A DNA stretch of 64,000 nt from the NCBI RefSeq assembly GCF_000340215.1, contig NW_006921548.1:173400-237399 (forward strand), read 5' to 3'. The stretch is from Pseudocercospora fijiensis CIRAD86. Taxonomy: Eukaryota; Ascomycota; Dothideomycetes; Mycosphaerellales; Mycosphaerellaceae. Numbering within the stretch: position 1 is the first letter of the stretch; each line of letters opens with the position of its first letter. The translations under genes and the position numbers were made by a program. This document shows positions 1-12,993 of the stretch, in pieces. The notes beneath the pieces are model-generated. The model was not told the DNA's origin. It saw only the letters and a program-made list of their open reading frames with translations, and made no database searches.

Positions 1-119
1 TAATTAGATATAATTAGACGCAAACATTTACCTACGCGAGTATATTACTATATAGCTTGCCTCTCGCGCTGCTATATATAGCTAACGTTATCTATATAAG
101 GGTATTAATCGAAGCTAAG

Positions 120-3100
120 CTTACTCTAGTCGACTGTTGCTAGTATAGTTAGTTCGGTTAGTAGTAGGAGGTAAGATAGTACTAGCTTTCTATCTCGCCT
201 AGCGCGACTAGACTATTATACGAATAATGTTAGTAAGGGTAGGAGGCCGACGTAGATAACAACTCGGATACGTAGTACGTCGAATCCTTCGCCGAGCGTA
301 GAAGTAGCGATAAGAAATAGATTGTCGGTACTATTAAGCTAGGCGTCGAGTAGCTATTCTTTCTCGCTAGCAGTTCTACTAGTAGCGGTAAAGTACGGGC
401 AATTAATTTCCCTCGCTAGCTACTCGGTATAGTCGAGACTATATACGAATACTAGGACGCGATCGCCGGGTACAAATATACTCGCTCTAGGTTACTTCCT
501 AATAAGTTATACGGCTATAAGTAGTAACTATACCTACTAGTATAAGGAAACACGATATACAATATTAGCGCGATTAGTACTCCGCCGTACTATTATAAGC
601 TAGGCGATAACGTTACGCTATAGGAATTTAGGTTCTATTAATAGTAGTAGAGTAGCGGTTAGGTAGACGACCTAGGTACTAATCGACCCGAGATAGCTAA
701 ATTAGCGAAAGATAGAGCGGTACGGCAACGCAGTTACGGTTAAATAGCACTCGTCGACGAAGATACGATCGAGCTAGTTCTAGACCCCGAGACGCCGTAT
801 ATATATAATAAATTAGGTAGAGCAGGCGGCCTTAGCGCTAACTAGGACAAGGGAAGCGGGGCGCTCTATTCCTAGTTACTATACTATATAGGACACTTTA
901 GCGGCTTTAAGTTAGGTAAGTATATTAACTCGTAAAGCAACTAGAGGAAGGATAAGTATAGTAGTCCGCGTACCTTTTATATAGTAAGGAACTATAAAGA
1001 GGAGACTCTTACCGGCGCTAGTACCGAGGACGACAAGTAGTCGGGCCTCGAGGGAGAGGATCTATCGTATAGCGGTCGCTTAACCCTCGCTCTTCTACTA
1101 TAGCTGCGGGTTTTGTATAATTTCGCGCGTATACTATAGGGCTTTATCGAGGGTAAAGACGGGGGCGAGACTACTATTCTCGAGTACTAAGAGGTTGCTA
1201 ATAGAGCTACCTAGCGACGGCTAGGTCCCCTAGTAGCGAGTAATAGCGGTAGGAAGCTAGAGGAAGTTCGACTAGATATAAGACGCATAGTGCCCGCCTT
1301 AGATTAAGCTATCCTATAAGTTAGACGACGCGGCGAATAGATTAGCGTTAGTATATAAAATATTAGCGGTATAGAGACTATAGTTGCGCTACCTAGCTAT
1401 AGCTACCTTTATATCGTCGACCTCGTCGTCTTCGTCGTCTATATCCGATTAATCGAAGCCTACGAACTTACTAAAGAATTTCTTAACGATAGCGACGGAG
1501 AAGTAATACTACTCGCTAATACCGAAGGTAGGCAGGCTAGCGGCTATAGTCTATCGACGAAGGTATCGGGTTATAGTATTATCCGACTAGACGAGGTTGT
1601 CCTTAGACTAGAGGAAAGGACTAAGCATCTACCTAGGGTTAGATTAATACTAGTAGAGCTCGCGAAATAGTTAAATATATATAAGGTAATTAATAAGTAG
1701 GCGGCCGAGCTTAAATAGGAAGCAGACGTTTTGTTTATTATTTAGCTTCTAGCGGAGCTTAGTATAGGTTAGGTAAATTATAACGTATCTATCTTAGATA
1801 GTAATAGAGCGGACCGACTAAGTATTACGCTATATCGCCGAGAAGAATTCGGGTTCGCGGGCGGGCTAACCGCTACTAATAAATATAAGGACGCTAAGCA
1901 GCTAAAGGAACTCTTAGACGCAATGCTTATACGCGCCGACTACCGAGCTAAGGCAGAGTGTATCTAAACCGGCCTCTAAGTATAAATGCAATAGAGCCGG
2001 ATTACTAGCGATAGCGTTAATAACGAACGTCCGAGCTAGGTGAACGATAGTAGTATTGCGCTTGTCCTAAAGGAAGCTAAAGTAGACGGTAGTTTCTTCG
2101 GGGCAGTTATAAAGGTCGGTAAGGGGGATAGAGTTATATAGGAGTCCGAAAAGGAGGTCGCGCCGTAGGATCTTATATACCTATCGATAGTAATACTCGA
2201 GTAGGGTAGTTAGGTTTATAACTCGTAGCACGATATTCCTAAATTAAACAGATTTACCGTCGGCGGCCTAGATAGCCTAATTAGTCGATATATAGTTACT
2301 AGTAAAGGCGAAGAGGGCACTACGCTAGCGGACAATTTCTTAGATAGCGGTCTCTCGCGTAAAGAGTGACTCTATCTTATACTTAATAGCCTCTAAAACT
2401 TCGTCGTCGCGGTCGAAGCCCTAGTTATAACGCCGGGAGTAGTTAAATACGAGGAGTTGCCCTATCTAAACAATAGCGGAGAGATAGTAATTAAAGTCGT
2501 TTAGCTCCCGCTATACGCCCGAATACGGTTGTACTATATAAAGGGCGAGGTAGCTAAGGAGTAGGGAGCAGAACTAACGACTACTAATTAGATACTAGAA
2601 TAGGGAGAGTAATAACTAGGAAATAAGAGGATATAGTTCTAGTTCTTCCGTCTCGGTAATACTACTTCGAACGCGGTCGCTAAGTTTATTCTAGAGTTCG
2701 CGCTATTCGTCGGTCGGTATTACTTAAGTAGGGCTATAGTCGACTTTTTCGTCGACTTTATCGCTTACTTAACTAGCGACTTCGGCGTCGACGTCGTCGT
2801 TAAGTTTATCGGTAGGCGATATTATAGAAGGGAAAAATAGAACTTTAGGGGAGATATAACGAATAAAATATACTAGCGCGTATAGTATAGCGTCGGCGTA
2901 TTTAAGTTCGCTTAAGCGGGTCTTATAGCGCCGAAAGCGAAAATGTTTATAATAGTCGGACTTCTATATTATATTATAAAAGTTGGCGAGGGCTTACTTA
3001 TAGGAATTAGTAAGGTTAAAATAGGGGCTACTTTCGCTATAATGCCTTATTATATAAAAGAACGCTCGGCGAGCGATAGCGATAACTTCTACGGTATAGG

Positions 3101-3986
3101 GCTTATTATCTTCTTTAAGGAGGCGGATAGCGGCCTATATTTCGTTTTTATAGAGTAAGACGACGTAAAGGTCGATAAAGAGTTGCTAAATCTAGGGGGG
3201 GAGGGCAGATACGTAGGCTAAGCTATTATAAACGACATTTCGATCCTCGTCTAGTTTCTCTTAGATATTAGCCTAGGCCTTAATTAGGGCAGACGCAAAC
3301 TAGTTATTATACGATAAGGAGGGAATAGGCACTATACGAGCGCGACGATAGACCTAGAATAGGCGATTCTATCTAGGTTCGTACCTAGCTTTAGGGCAGA
3401 AGAATTGCTATACGTAGATATTACTCTCCTATAGGCGATTAGGTATCTCTTATAGGCGGGCTTTTCTACTACTGCCCCGAGTCTAGGTATTAGTCTACTT
3501 ATATCGCGTTTTATAATACTCTTATATCGAGGTACGCGAGTAAAAGACAGCTATATATTATTCGCCCTATTCGTCGATAGTAGTATATTAGAAACAATCG
3601 AAGTAGAGCGGGAACTCCGGGGCTTAATTATCGGTTAGCTAGGGCCAAATCACCTAGTCGGGTATTATAGCAACATCGGGGAACGGCTTAAATTCTTCGA
3701 TAAGAAGGCGACGGATAGCAATAGGAATAGTATATCGGTATTAGCGGCTAAGGTAAGCGTAAAAATAGTAAGGGGGCACGGCGTATCGGCAAGTTACGCA
3801 CTTAATAATACGATATTAAGGAAGATAATAGAAGTAATCCTCGAAACGGTGTCTTTCCGACATATAGGTCCCTAGGTGTTAGGAGTAGTTCTTATAACCC
3901 TAATAATCTCGATCGTAATAATATATCAATCGCGAGAGCGCGTTAACGGACGTATATCTATCGCCTCCTTTATAGACTAAAGTAGT
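120..3986 (+). pseudogene. Large unknown gene relic, about 1,280 codons
   Basis: One reading frame (codons starting at positions divisible by 3) runs the whole length, broken almost only by TAG/TAA and one TGA. No frameshift is needed. The codons show the purine-any-pyrimidine bias of real coding sequence. The longest intact stretch is the 71 codons from 2943 (MFIIVGLLYY...). The frame stays open to the window's left edge, so the true start is unknown; a Gln-rich stretch at about 150-200 may be near it. A hydrophobic segment near 3890-3920 (LITLIISIVIIY) could be a membrane span or a buried helix. I recognise no family or catalytic motif. It converges on the minus-strand relic at 4.5-5.5 kb. 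The damage is typical of RIP, so it was probably multicopy. Confidence 0.55.
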
Positions 3987-4529
3987 TAAGGCGCGGATTG
4001 TCTAACCTAAACCTTAATAGTATCTCTATATAGGCCGTATCTACTATAAATAGTATATAGGAAGATAATAAGGCGAAGGTCGTATAGAATATAACTTAGT
4101 ATAGCGTAGGCGTAAACTAGTTAGAAATCTAGGCAGGCGGTTAGAATAGATAGTATACAGCTACGAGCTAATCTGCCTCGGGATAGTAGGGAGCTATATA
4201 CGTATAGGTTACGGGCTTCTAAGCGAGGCGGTCGTAAGATTAAGTAAAAGGTGCAAGATATAGACTACTTTGCTAGCTAGAAAACGGGTAGATCTTTCGC
4301 TATATAGCAAAATAGTTAGCATTTATATATATTAGGTAGAGGGACGGTACGTAGTAGGAACGGAGTAATTAAAGTTTATATATACGGTAGCCGGCCTAAC
4401 GCAGCGAGACGCTCTCTAATATTCGGTAGCAAAGTATAGGTAAAGTCTATCTACTATTTGCGGCAGTAGGTATAGTAGGCTTCTATCCCTTCTCTACGGC
4501 TAAGCTAGCGACATTGTAAACGGAGCTCT

Positions 4530-5510
4530 AATCTATCGCATATATTAAGAAAATTAGAAGCCGTATCTCCGTCTATGTTAAGAGGATTATCCTAGGTACC
4601 TTTCCCTCCTTCGTCGTCTAATACTAGCATATCGGGTTCTGCGCTATCGTCTTCTAGCTATAAATCTAGTACTAGTGTGTTACTACCCGCTTTAACCCTA
4701 GGTTTCCTTAGATGTTTTTTGCGTAAGGCGCGTAATAGGTGTTTTTTCGGCGCTAGTAAATTACGCCCTGTCTTAAAGCCTTAGAGAACGATATAGTCTT
4801 TAGGAATGTTAGGTAGGTAGGCCTACATCGTGCGTTCCTTACTAGGTTTCGGTTTGTAAGCGTCTCTTATAGCAGTAATGTTACTACTAGTAATAAAATC
4901 GTAAAGAGCGCTCTTCCTCTTATTAACGCGACTATTCTAGGCTTCCGCGAGCCTCTTCCGTTTGCCTTGTATCTAGAAGCGATAGGCTTCTTCGAGACTA
5001 AGTCCAATCTGAGTAGTAGCTACAATGTCGGCGAGAATGCGTTTAGGTGCTAAAAGTAGAGCGCTAAACGGAAGCCGGATAAGCTCCGAGGCTTAAGTAA
5101 ACTAATCTTCGCCCTAGGCGGCTTCGATAATACGGTTGCTTACTCGGTAGGAGGCGTCTATAGATATTCCGAGGACGACGGCGTAATAGATTAGGCCGTA
5201 CTAGTCGAGGCTTCGAACGAAGGCTTAGGATATACGGAGTAAAGGATTAGCACTAGTCTCCTAGATCTTATACTATAGAGCGTACCGCTAGAGTATAGTC
5301 GCCTTAACCGAGTTACTCTCGATAGAATTACCGATCTATTCGAATATACGCCTAAGTGTGTCTACCTTCGTAGTTCTAGGTTCGTTAGGTCCGCGTAGGA
5401 CTTTAAGAGCTGTTACGTTCTCGTCGGTTAGTTTCTATACTACGAGGAAATCTTTATACTACGCGGGGGTAATAAGATTAAGTCGGGTCGAGATATCTCT
5501 ATTAGACGCG
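4530..5510 (-). pseudogene. Unknown relic, basic C-terminus, about 320 codons
   Basis: Read on the minus strand, one frame runs through several TAG/TAA codons. It begins around 5500 with residues such as TPAQYKDFLVVQKLTDEN and ends with a Lys/Arg-rich segment (APKKHLLRALRKKHLRKP, around 4690-4740) followed by an acidic stretch (LEDDSAEPDMLVLDDEG). A basic then acidic tail of this sort is common at the C-terminus of pogo/CENP-B-type fungal transposases, but I see no DDE triad or helix-turn-helix, so that is only a guess. The gene converges on the large plus-strand relic to its left. The plus-strand frame at 5358-5552 is a shadow of this one. Confidence 0.45.
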
Positions 5511-5926
5511 CGTTATACTTATAAAGAAGAAACCTATACTTATATACAATAAAGGGGCTAGTAATCTGCTATAACAGTAAGGTAATAGTATAAAGTAATA
5601 AGCTGCTAATAAAAAGAATAGATTGTCTAGTAGCTATATTTACGCTAGGATAGATTAGCGAGACTTAGGACGCGAAGGTAGATTGTCTAAACTTTGCGTA
5701 GGAGCGACGTAAAGGGAGTCGTATATAAACAATACGTAGGCATATAACCGACTCTTAGGGGCAACGAGAAGAAACGGCTACGGGCGAATTCTACGGCCGT
5801 AGGCGAGGTCTACTAATAGAAAGCAAACGTTTTAGTGCAAACATTCTAATGTCCCTATTTAGTATTTAGAGGACGCACGGCCGCGCCTGCGCTATATACT
5901 CGAACATTGTAATACTAGAATGTTTG

Positions 5927-7140
5927 GCTCTAGGATCTAGTTTCTATTTTCGACTTCCTAATCGGGAAGCAGACGAGAGTAGACGAGTAGATAAGAGTAG
6001 ATAAGCTAGACGAGCGGACGTCCCCGGGGACCCCCCCGGAAGCTCCCCAGAAGTTAGCCGAATTTAGACGTTCAATATCGAAAATAGGCCTATTTTTTCC
6101 GCTAATTCCGAATCTAAACTCGGTTTTACCGAGAGATAACTAGGGGTCGAGATATAGCTATCTCGAACGAGATATCTACTATAAACATTTCAACTCTTAA
6201 CGGAATTAAGAGAAGTAGAATACAAGACTACTATACCCTCGAATAGAGAGGGATAGAGGTACAAATTAACATCTAAGAACTAGTATAGGCAATAGGGATA
6301 GTAAGAGGCTCGCCTCGAAACCCTCTCTATCTAAAATATTCTTAGACGATATTAATAGTCGATTCCCTACCCTACTATTAGATTACTATCTATAGAGGAG
6401 TAGAATAAAGCCTATAGATTAGGACCTATACTACCCCTAGTAATAGAGAGGTATATCCTATTTATAGCGAGATAGATAGAACTTAAAACCTCTTATAACC
6501 CCTTTCTCCTTCCTTCTAAGAGTAGACCTTAGCTATTTACCTAGACTCTAGTTAATCTAGGCACTAGGTAGATACGTATAAGGGGAATATACCGCGTAAG
6601 AGGCTTTTAACGATATATATCAACCTATAATCTATAGATACTAGGCTGAATTAAAGGGCTAATAGAGGAAAGACCCCTCCGTATAGATCTACTCTACTTA
6701 CTACGCCGCCCTATAAAGGCACTAAGGTACCGAGGATCGGAACTAAGCGTTCCCGGACCCGTACGCTTCCCCGTACGAGTCTAGAACCGGAACTGATCCT
6801 TCCTGGAAGGATTCTAAGCTAAAAACAACTACCGAAATTATACCTACCGAAAGTAGGTAACGGTAGTTTAGCCCTAATCTTACCGGGACGTAGAAAGATC
6901 GCTACCCGACGGCTATACGTCTATCCGACGGTATTATAGCTATCCGACGGCCTAATATTACGCCGTCGGGGTAATCTAACTCCGCGCGACGAGTAGATAT
7001 ATAGAGACAAGCCTATATAGTCCCTAAAGAGTATCTAATAGGCGAAACTACTTCTTTATTTCTATAAGAGTAGTAGGACTACTTTTATATTTATTTAGGA
7101 CTCTATAAACTTATTCTTATTCCTATTCTTTTACGGCTTT
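5927..7140. other. Non-coding, RIP-mutated, no gene recognised
   Basis: No coherent reading frame was found. Visible structure is limited to a C/G-rich patch at 6009-6055 (runs of C and the palindrome CCCCGGGG), and four spaced copies of a motif close to CTATCCGACGG at 6900-6970, the last in the inverse sense (CCGTCGGGG). These may be the remains of element ends. Confidence 0.5.
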
Positions 7141-7158
7141 ATTTAGAGTAAAGCTATT

Positions 7159-7258
7159 CCTAACCCTAACTCTAACCCTAACCCCGGTCCGACCCTAACT
7201 CTAATACCGATACCGATACCGATACTAATACCGATACTAATACCGATACCGATACTAG
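7159..7258. repeat. Interstitial telomere-like and hexamer repeats
   Basis: Positions 7159-7186 hold degenerate (CCCTAA)n: CCTAACCCTAACTCTAACCC and a few bases more. After a short spacer, 7199-7258 is a run of 6-bp units alternating ACCGAT and ACTAAT. The CCCTAA units match the usual fungal telomere repeat. They are interstitial here, flanked by minisatellites, so they mark either an old subtelomere or fusion point, or a chance microsatellite. Two further short TCCCTAACCCTA-like spots occur at about 28926 and 29010. Confidence 0.6.
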
Positions 7259-7299
7259 GATATAAAAACCGAAGTCCGAAATTAACCGAGTCGGAGCCG

Positions 7300-7556
7300 G
7301 ATCCGAGATATACCCGAGAGCGGGCCGAATGCCGAGGTAAGCCCTACTTTCCGATATCCGAGAGCGAGCCGCTTCCTAAAATCCGAAGGCGAGCCGCTTT
7401 TCGAAATCCGGGGGCGAGCCGCTTCCTAAAATCCGAGGGCGAGCCGCTTCTCGAAATCCGGGGGCGAGCCGCATCCCGAGAGCGAGCTATATCCCGAAGG
7501 CGAAAGCGAGTTATATCCCGAAGGCGAAAGCGAGCCGTATCCCGAATATAACATCT
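7300..7556. repeat. Minisatellite, GGGCGAGCCG core
   Basis: About ten imperfect units of roughly 25-30 bp share the core CGA(G/A)GGCGAGCCGC followed by TTCTCGAAATC or a close variant. Some right-hand units drift to GCGAGTTATATCCCGAAGGC. The units differ mainly by transitions. The core resembles the longer array at 8281-8765 (GGCGATAGCGAGC), so the two arrays probably share an origin. Confidence 0.75.
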
Positions 7557-8280
7557 TATTAACGAAGGTATAAGGGTTAGTAGCTAAGTAGTAAGAATAT
7601 ATACGAAACTTTAAACTAAACTAAAAGGAGCACTAAATTAATATAGCTACTATCTATATAAGACGAACTACGAAGAAAGGAAGAAGGGTGCCTTAAAAGG
7701 AGAGCCTCTTCCTTAGTATTCCGCTCTACGGCCGTCTAGCGCGTCCGACGCGTAAGTATAAGTACGTATATCCTACTTACTAGCTTCTTAGTAAACCTCT
7801 ACCTTTAGGTCCTTCCTTACGCGCTAAGCGCGCGCACGTATCCCGCTTATCCGCTATCTCGTAGCGCCTTTATCTCCTAGCCGACTTACGCGGCGCGCGT
7901 ATACGAACTCGTTTAACCGCTCTTAAGCAAATATGTTTCTCTTAGCTCTTCCCTACCTTCCGGTTCCTTCCTACTACTCGGATCTATCCTACGACTCTAT
8001 ATATCTCGCTTACTATCGTCCGTATATATATACGCGTAGTTTAGTATAGTCCCGTCGTTTGTATATTAATATATAACGTATTATTCTACTATATACGGCC
8101 TCCGCGGGAGTCCCTAAGATATTACGTTATACGGCTAAATAGGCGGCTAACTAGGCGACCTACTACTAAGGCAACTTAAATCTAATATTACTTTATAGTA
8201 TAGCGGCTAGCTTATAGGACTTGTCGGTACTTTCTAGATAGCTACTATAATAGAAGGGGGCGATAGCGAGCTATATCTTA
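7557..8280. other. Non-coding stretch between two minisatellites
   Basis: I see no gene. The stretch is RIP-mutated and has a pyrimidine-rich part (7720-8000). No frame holds up on either strand. Confidence 0.5.
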
Positions 8281-8765
8281 AACGTAATATCTCGAAGGCG
8301 TAGCTCTATCTTAAATATAATATCTAAAATACGATATCTAAAATACGATATCTTAAACCGCGATAGCGAGCCGTATTTCGAACGCGATATTTCGAAGGCG
8401 ATAGCGAGCGATATCTCGAATACGATATCTCGAAGGCGATAGCGAGCGATATCTCGAACGCGATATCTCGAACGCGATATCTCGAACGCGATATCTCGAA
8501 CGCGATAGCGAGCGATATCTCGAACGCGATAGCGAGCGATATCTTAAATACGATATCTCGAATGCGATATCTTAGATACGATATCTCGAACGCGACGTCT
8601 CGTAGGCGAGAGCGGAAATCTCGAACGCGACGTCTCGTAGGTAATAGCGGACATCTCGAACGCGATATCTCGAAGGCGATAGCGAGCTATATCTCGAACG
8701 CGATATCTCGCCGTATCTCGAATACGACGTCTCGTAGGCGATAGCGAGCTATATCTCGAACGCGA
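8281..8765. repeat. Minisatellite, GATATCTCGAACGC units
   Basis: This is a long array of 15-bp units (GATATCTCGAACGC and variants such as GATATCTCGAAGGC) interspersed with GATAGCGAGC, giving a higher-order period of about 40 bp. The central part (8390-8560) is most regular. The open frame at 8562-8744 is a by-product of this array, not a gene. Differences between units are mostly C/T and G/A, consistent with RIP on a tandem repeat. Confidence 0.85.
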
Positions 8766-10088
8766 GCTATATACTAAACGTATTCGCGTATAGCTATAGA
8801 CAATTTTTAACTAACTAGCTATTATATATATATATTAGATACTTTAATACTATATTAGTAGAGGGAGAAACTTTTAGTATATACCTAAACTTTCGCCGAT
8901 ATAGACAATATATATATTTTTTAAGACAGATACTTTAATACTACGTTAGTATAGGAAGAGACTTTAGGTATATACCTAAACTTTTATTACTATAGACGCA
9001 TTTCCGCCCTAAGCTACTAACTAGTAGATATATATATATATAATATAAGAGAGGAGAGACATCTACTACTACGAACTAGCTTTAACTATATTACCGATAA
9101 CTATATTACCGAATGCTCTACTACTTATTAAATAGGTTCTTGCCTTGCTTCTAGTAACTACCGCCTAATAGATCCCGTAGGTAATCGTATACCCAAACTC
9201 GCTCCTACGCACTTAACCGATCGAATCTAGCTATAAACGCTATCTCGCTAGCCGCCCGGATACTATTAGGTATAGGTAGCGAACTAGGTAGGTTTATAAT
9301 AATAAACTTGTTACGTAGACCTCTAGTATTCGAGATAGTAGTAGCGATCTCTTAAGTAGTCGGCTCTAGGGGTCCGGGTAAGGGAGTAGGTAGAGGAGTA
9401 GGTAGAGGAGTAGGTAGTATATCTAAGCGATTAGTAAGTTCGCTATTACTTAAAGACGGCGAAGGATTACGTAGTAGATTATCGTTAATACTTAGAGACG
9501 GCGAAGGATTACGTAGTAGATTATCGTTAACTATAGCTAGCCGCGGGCTCGGAGGTAGAGGAAGTAGTAGATCGCCGTTTACTATACCTAGGGATAGGGG
9601 AGGTAGAGGTAGCGATAGAGATAGTAGAGGACTATCTAGCGGCGGTAGTAATATATAAGCTTTCTTCTACGCTACGGCTACCTTCTCCGCCTAGCGCTCT
9701 TTAAACACTATTAGTTAATCCTTATAGTCCTCCTACTCTCTAATAAGGCTCTAAAGCTCGCGTAGACTCTTTCGAACCTTAGCGCGGGCTAGGTCGGTCG
9801 CCTTTATAGCGTTTAGTTTCTAGTTTACCGCAGCAACTAATTCGTTCTACTTGCTATTAATAATGCTATTCTTAACCTCCTTGCCGAGGGATAATAGGTT
9901 AGGCTTCTAGGGCGGCTACTCTTCGTTATCTTCTATAGGAGGGGTAGTCTATATTAGGGAGAACGGAGGTCTCTCTTATTAAAGCTATAGAGGGACTGCT
10001 ATACTATCCTACTCTACTACGTAGGCAAGGCCGTTAAGGATGTAGTCGGATAGCGAGTCGACCTAGCGGTAGAACTAGGATACGATGT

Positions 10089-10197
10089 CTATAATTATTA
10101 TTAGCATTAACTTAGAAACATTTAGAAGAAACTTTAGGTATATACCTAAAGAGTATAATAATAGATATACGCCTAAAGTTTTAATAGTAGAATATAC
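10089..10197 (-). other. Intron 4 of SNF2 relic
   Basis: 5' site GTATAT (10197), branch GCTAATA (probably GCTAACA before RIP), 3' end ATTATAG (10089). The join is in phase 1 and fuses the helicase C-domain to the coiled-coil/Pro-rich last exon. It carries two palindromes. Confidence 0.7.
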
Positions 10198-11309
10198 CGG
10201 TTCTGCTTAAGTACGCTAGCTTTGCGGTATCTGTACGCGTAAGCTAGTCGGCGTAATACTATACGAGTCTATTAACCTTATCTTAGTCGATAACTAAGGG
10301 CCTAGTCTTACGCTAGAGGTACTAGCGGTCCTCGACGTACTTAGCGACTAGCTTAACGTTAAGCTTATCTACTTCGGCGGGGTCTAGGTCCTCGTTAACG
10401 AGATTAGGGTAGTTGTCTAGGTTGCTCTTCTCTTAGACCTGTCCGATAACCTTACGGGCAACCGCGCTACTATATACTAAATAGTATAGCGTCTCGTTAG
10501 GTAATAGGTTCTTCGCTATAGGATCCTTAATATCGCACTAAGAGACGTTAGTACGAGGGGAGCGTACGCTATATATAGTACGTAGTAGGGCGTCGGCTAT
10601 AACCGTATAGATACGCGTTTCGATAGACTCTCGAACGAGACTAGTTAGCGCCTCCGCGGCGTCGTTCTCGCGCTATTTAGTATTATTGTTTTAGAATAGA
10701 TAGTCTCGTATAATAACCTCTATATCTTCTAGGCTAAGGGTATAGGTAGAGCGAATCTACTTAAGGAACCGCACTTCGTATTTGTACTATAAGGCCTAAT
10801 CGACAGTTTCGTTAACATTTAAGGTATAGACCGTTACTAGGTATTCTTAGCCTATACGGTAAAGTCGACCGCTAGCTTAAAGCTTAATACGGAACGAGAC
10901 GGCGTCGAGTATAACTATATAGCGAGCTGCCTTCTAGTAGTTAGCGGACTCGGCGCCTATACGCGACGATATAATTATAACGCGAACGTTAGGGTCGTTT
11001 AGGAAGGCGCGCTCGGCTAAGACGCGGCTGCGATTACTAATATAAGCGCGGATTATAATATATTCGATCTAGAGCAGGCCGTATATAGCCTCGATAATTA
11101 AGAGAGAGATAGGTTCGTAGGCCTAGACTACGAGTTTTAGTAACTAGATAAGTACGACGTTGCGGAAGATCTCTAGGAAAGTATAATACTTCGGCGATAG
11201 GCGGTAGAGGAAGTTAAGGTAGCTAAATCGATTAGAGGGCGGTAGCGTCTAGAGGTTACCCTTAAGCGATATATAAATATACGTAAAAGGGTCGATAGAG
11301 CTATTAGTC

Positions 11310-11409
11310 CTATAATAAAAGGTTAGCAATATCTAAATTATAGAAACTTTAGGTATATACCTAAACCGTAGCTAAAAAAGGTATATACCTAAAGTTTTAG
11401 AAAACTTAT
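11310..11409 (-). other. Intron 3 of SNF2 relic, mutated donor
   Basis: The donor reads ATAAGT where GTAAGT is expected. The base before it is T, so CTG>CTA (a RIP change) explains the loss. The branch GCTAAC and 3' TTATTATAG are intact. The join is in phase 2, between SNF2 motifs III and V. Two palindromes occupy the 5' half of this 100-nt intron. Confidence 0.72.
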
Positions 11410-12829
11410 AGTAAGTTAATAAGCTTAGCACTCGTATCTAAGCGGCGTCTTAGTATAACCGAGCTAATAGGGTTGTTAGAGGTTAGTATAAGCTAACGGC
11501 GTAGGCTAGTAGCGTAACCGGTCTTATCGTCTTCGTCTATAGTATAGAGACGCTTAGTCTCTACTATATTAGTAAACTACCTATAGGCTATATTATAGAT
11601 CGTATAGCTAGTATCGTCTATACGAATCTCGATATTATAGAAGTATATAGGTAGGATATCGGCGCCGATACGATAGTCGACGCTATTCGCTATAAGTATT
11701 TAGCCCTTAATACGGCGGATTTAGACTAGACCTAGAAGTAGTAGTATTACGAAGCCGATATTAGCCGTACTACCTATCGCCTTATAGATCGCTTTAGGAT
11801 AGAGCGCGGCTAAGTAGTACTAGTTAAGTAGGAGATTCGGGCAGCCCGTAAGCCTATATAGGATATCTAGAATCTTGCTCTAGTTACGGTCGTAGAGTGT
11901 CTCGAACTTATAAAACAGACGTCTATATTCCTCGACGTCTAGGCTATTCTTCTTAATACTAGAACCTAAATCTAGGAGGTTCTTAACTTAGCGCTAACTA
12001 AAGCGGACAATCGATGCTATATTATATACGTAGTTGCGAATAACTATAGCCGAGATAATAGCTATACTATTCTACGGACGTAACTTATATAGTACGTCGG
12101 TCTAGTTTGCCTTAGGATTGCCTACCGTATAACCCTCGTCGGCCGCGACAAGAGAGAACGAGTCTTCTAAGATAAGTAGGACGTTTAATATTATAAGCTC
12201 CGCCTACTAGAGGTCGGCAAGCGTAGTGCCTCTATCCTCGTCGTCTAAGACATCGCCCGCTTAGCCGTCGGCGTCCTTATTATCTTCGTTATAAGCTATA
12301 GTGCGCTTCTTAGAGACCCTAACGGTCTATCCGACCTCGAGGATCTGTCTAGGCAGTACTTAGTAGGTAGTAAGCACTAGATTTCGCGATGTTTGTTTAT
12401 TATCGCCGCTCTAGGAGGCTAACTAACTCTTTAGAGCCTCGAGGTTCGTAGGGATAGGTATAGACTCGGTAAACTAATTATCTCGCTAATTCTTCTTAAT
12501 GCTAAGTAAACAGAACGTATATATATAGATATACTTAGAACGGTTACTATCTAGATCGTAGAAGTATATGCCGGCATTAGTAAGCTAAGCCGTAAGACTA
12601 TTCGGTAGGCAGACGATAATCGGTAGGCGGTGCTTAGGGCGTAGACTAAGAGTCGATATAGCTAAGCGTATAGATACTTTACGATTAAATGCCTCGTCGC
12701 TCGCTTATATCTTCTCGATAACATCTCGCTTCTTAGGCGCTTAGTTAGGGGGAAACTAGTCGCGATAGGCTTCTAGGTACTTCGTAGTAGCTATGTTTAT
12801 TGCGACGCTTATATAGGTACGGACCTTAT

Positions 12830-12993
12830 CTATATATAAGAAGTTAGCAAAAGTTTCGTTAGTAGGAAGGAACTTTAGGTATGTACCTAAAGATTATAAC
12901 GATCGGAAATAATAAAACTTTAGGTACGTACCTAAATCTCGTAAGAATAGGTACGTACCTAAAGTTTTATAATAAATCGTAGGGAAAACTTAC
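12830..12993 (-). other. Intron 2 of SNF2 relic
   Basis: 5' site GTAAGT (12993), branch-like TACTAAC and 3' end TATATATAG (12830). The join is in phase 1 and keeps the frame just downstream of helicase motif I. The 164-nt intron carries three copies of the ACCTAAAGTT palindrome. Confidence 0.78.

Larger units (their letters stand above)
21..5926. mobile_element. Possible element with short terminal inverted repeats
   Basis: The octamer CAAACATT at 21-28 reappears inverted as AATGTTTG at 5919-5926. On both sides it is followed inward by GAGTATAT after a short spacer. Two convergent long relic genes lie between. A perfect 10-bp inverted pair, CAAACATTCT (5838-5847) and AGAATGTTTG (5917-5926), sits at the right end. 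I see no clear target-site duplication, and the left end is close to the window edge, so this boundary call is tentative. If real, it is a DNA transposon of about 5.9 kb carrying two unknown genes. Confidence 0.28.

Noticed and set aside
5358..5552. Plus-strand open frame of 64 codons
   Set aside because: It is antisense to the minus-strand relic at 4.5-5.5 kb, which has a longer frame and coding bias.
8562..8744. Open frame of 60 codons, Arg/Ser-rich
   Set aside because: It lies inside the GATATCTCGAACGC minisatellite; the frame is a consequence of the repeat period.
7290..8765. CRISPR array
   Set aside because: Units are contiguous, diverged and lack unique spacers of constant length, and the genome is eukaryotic.
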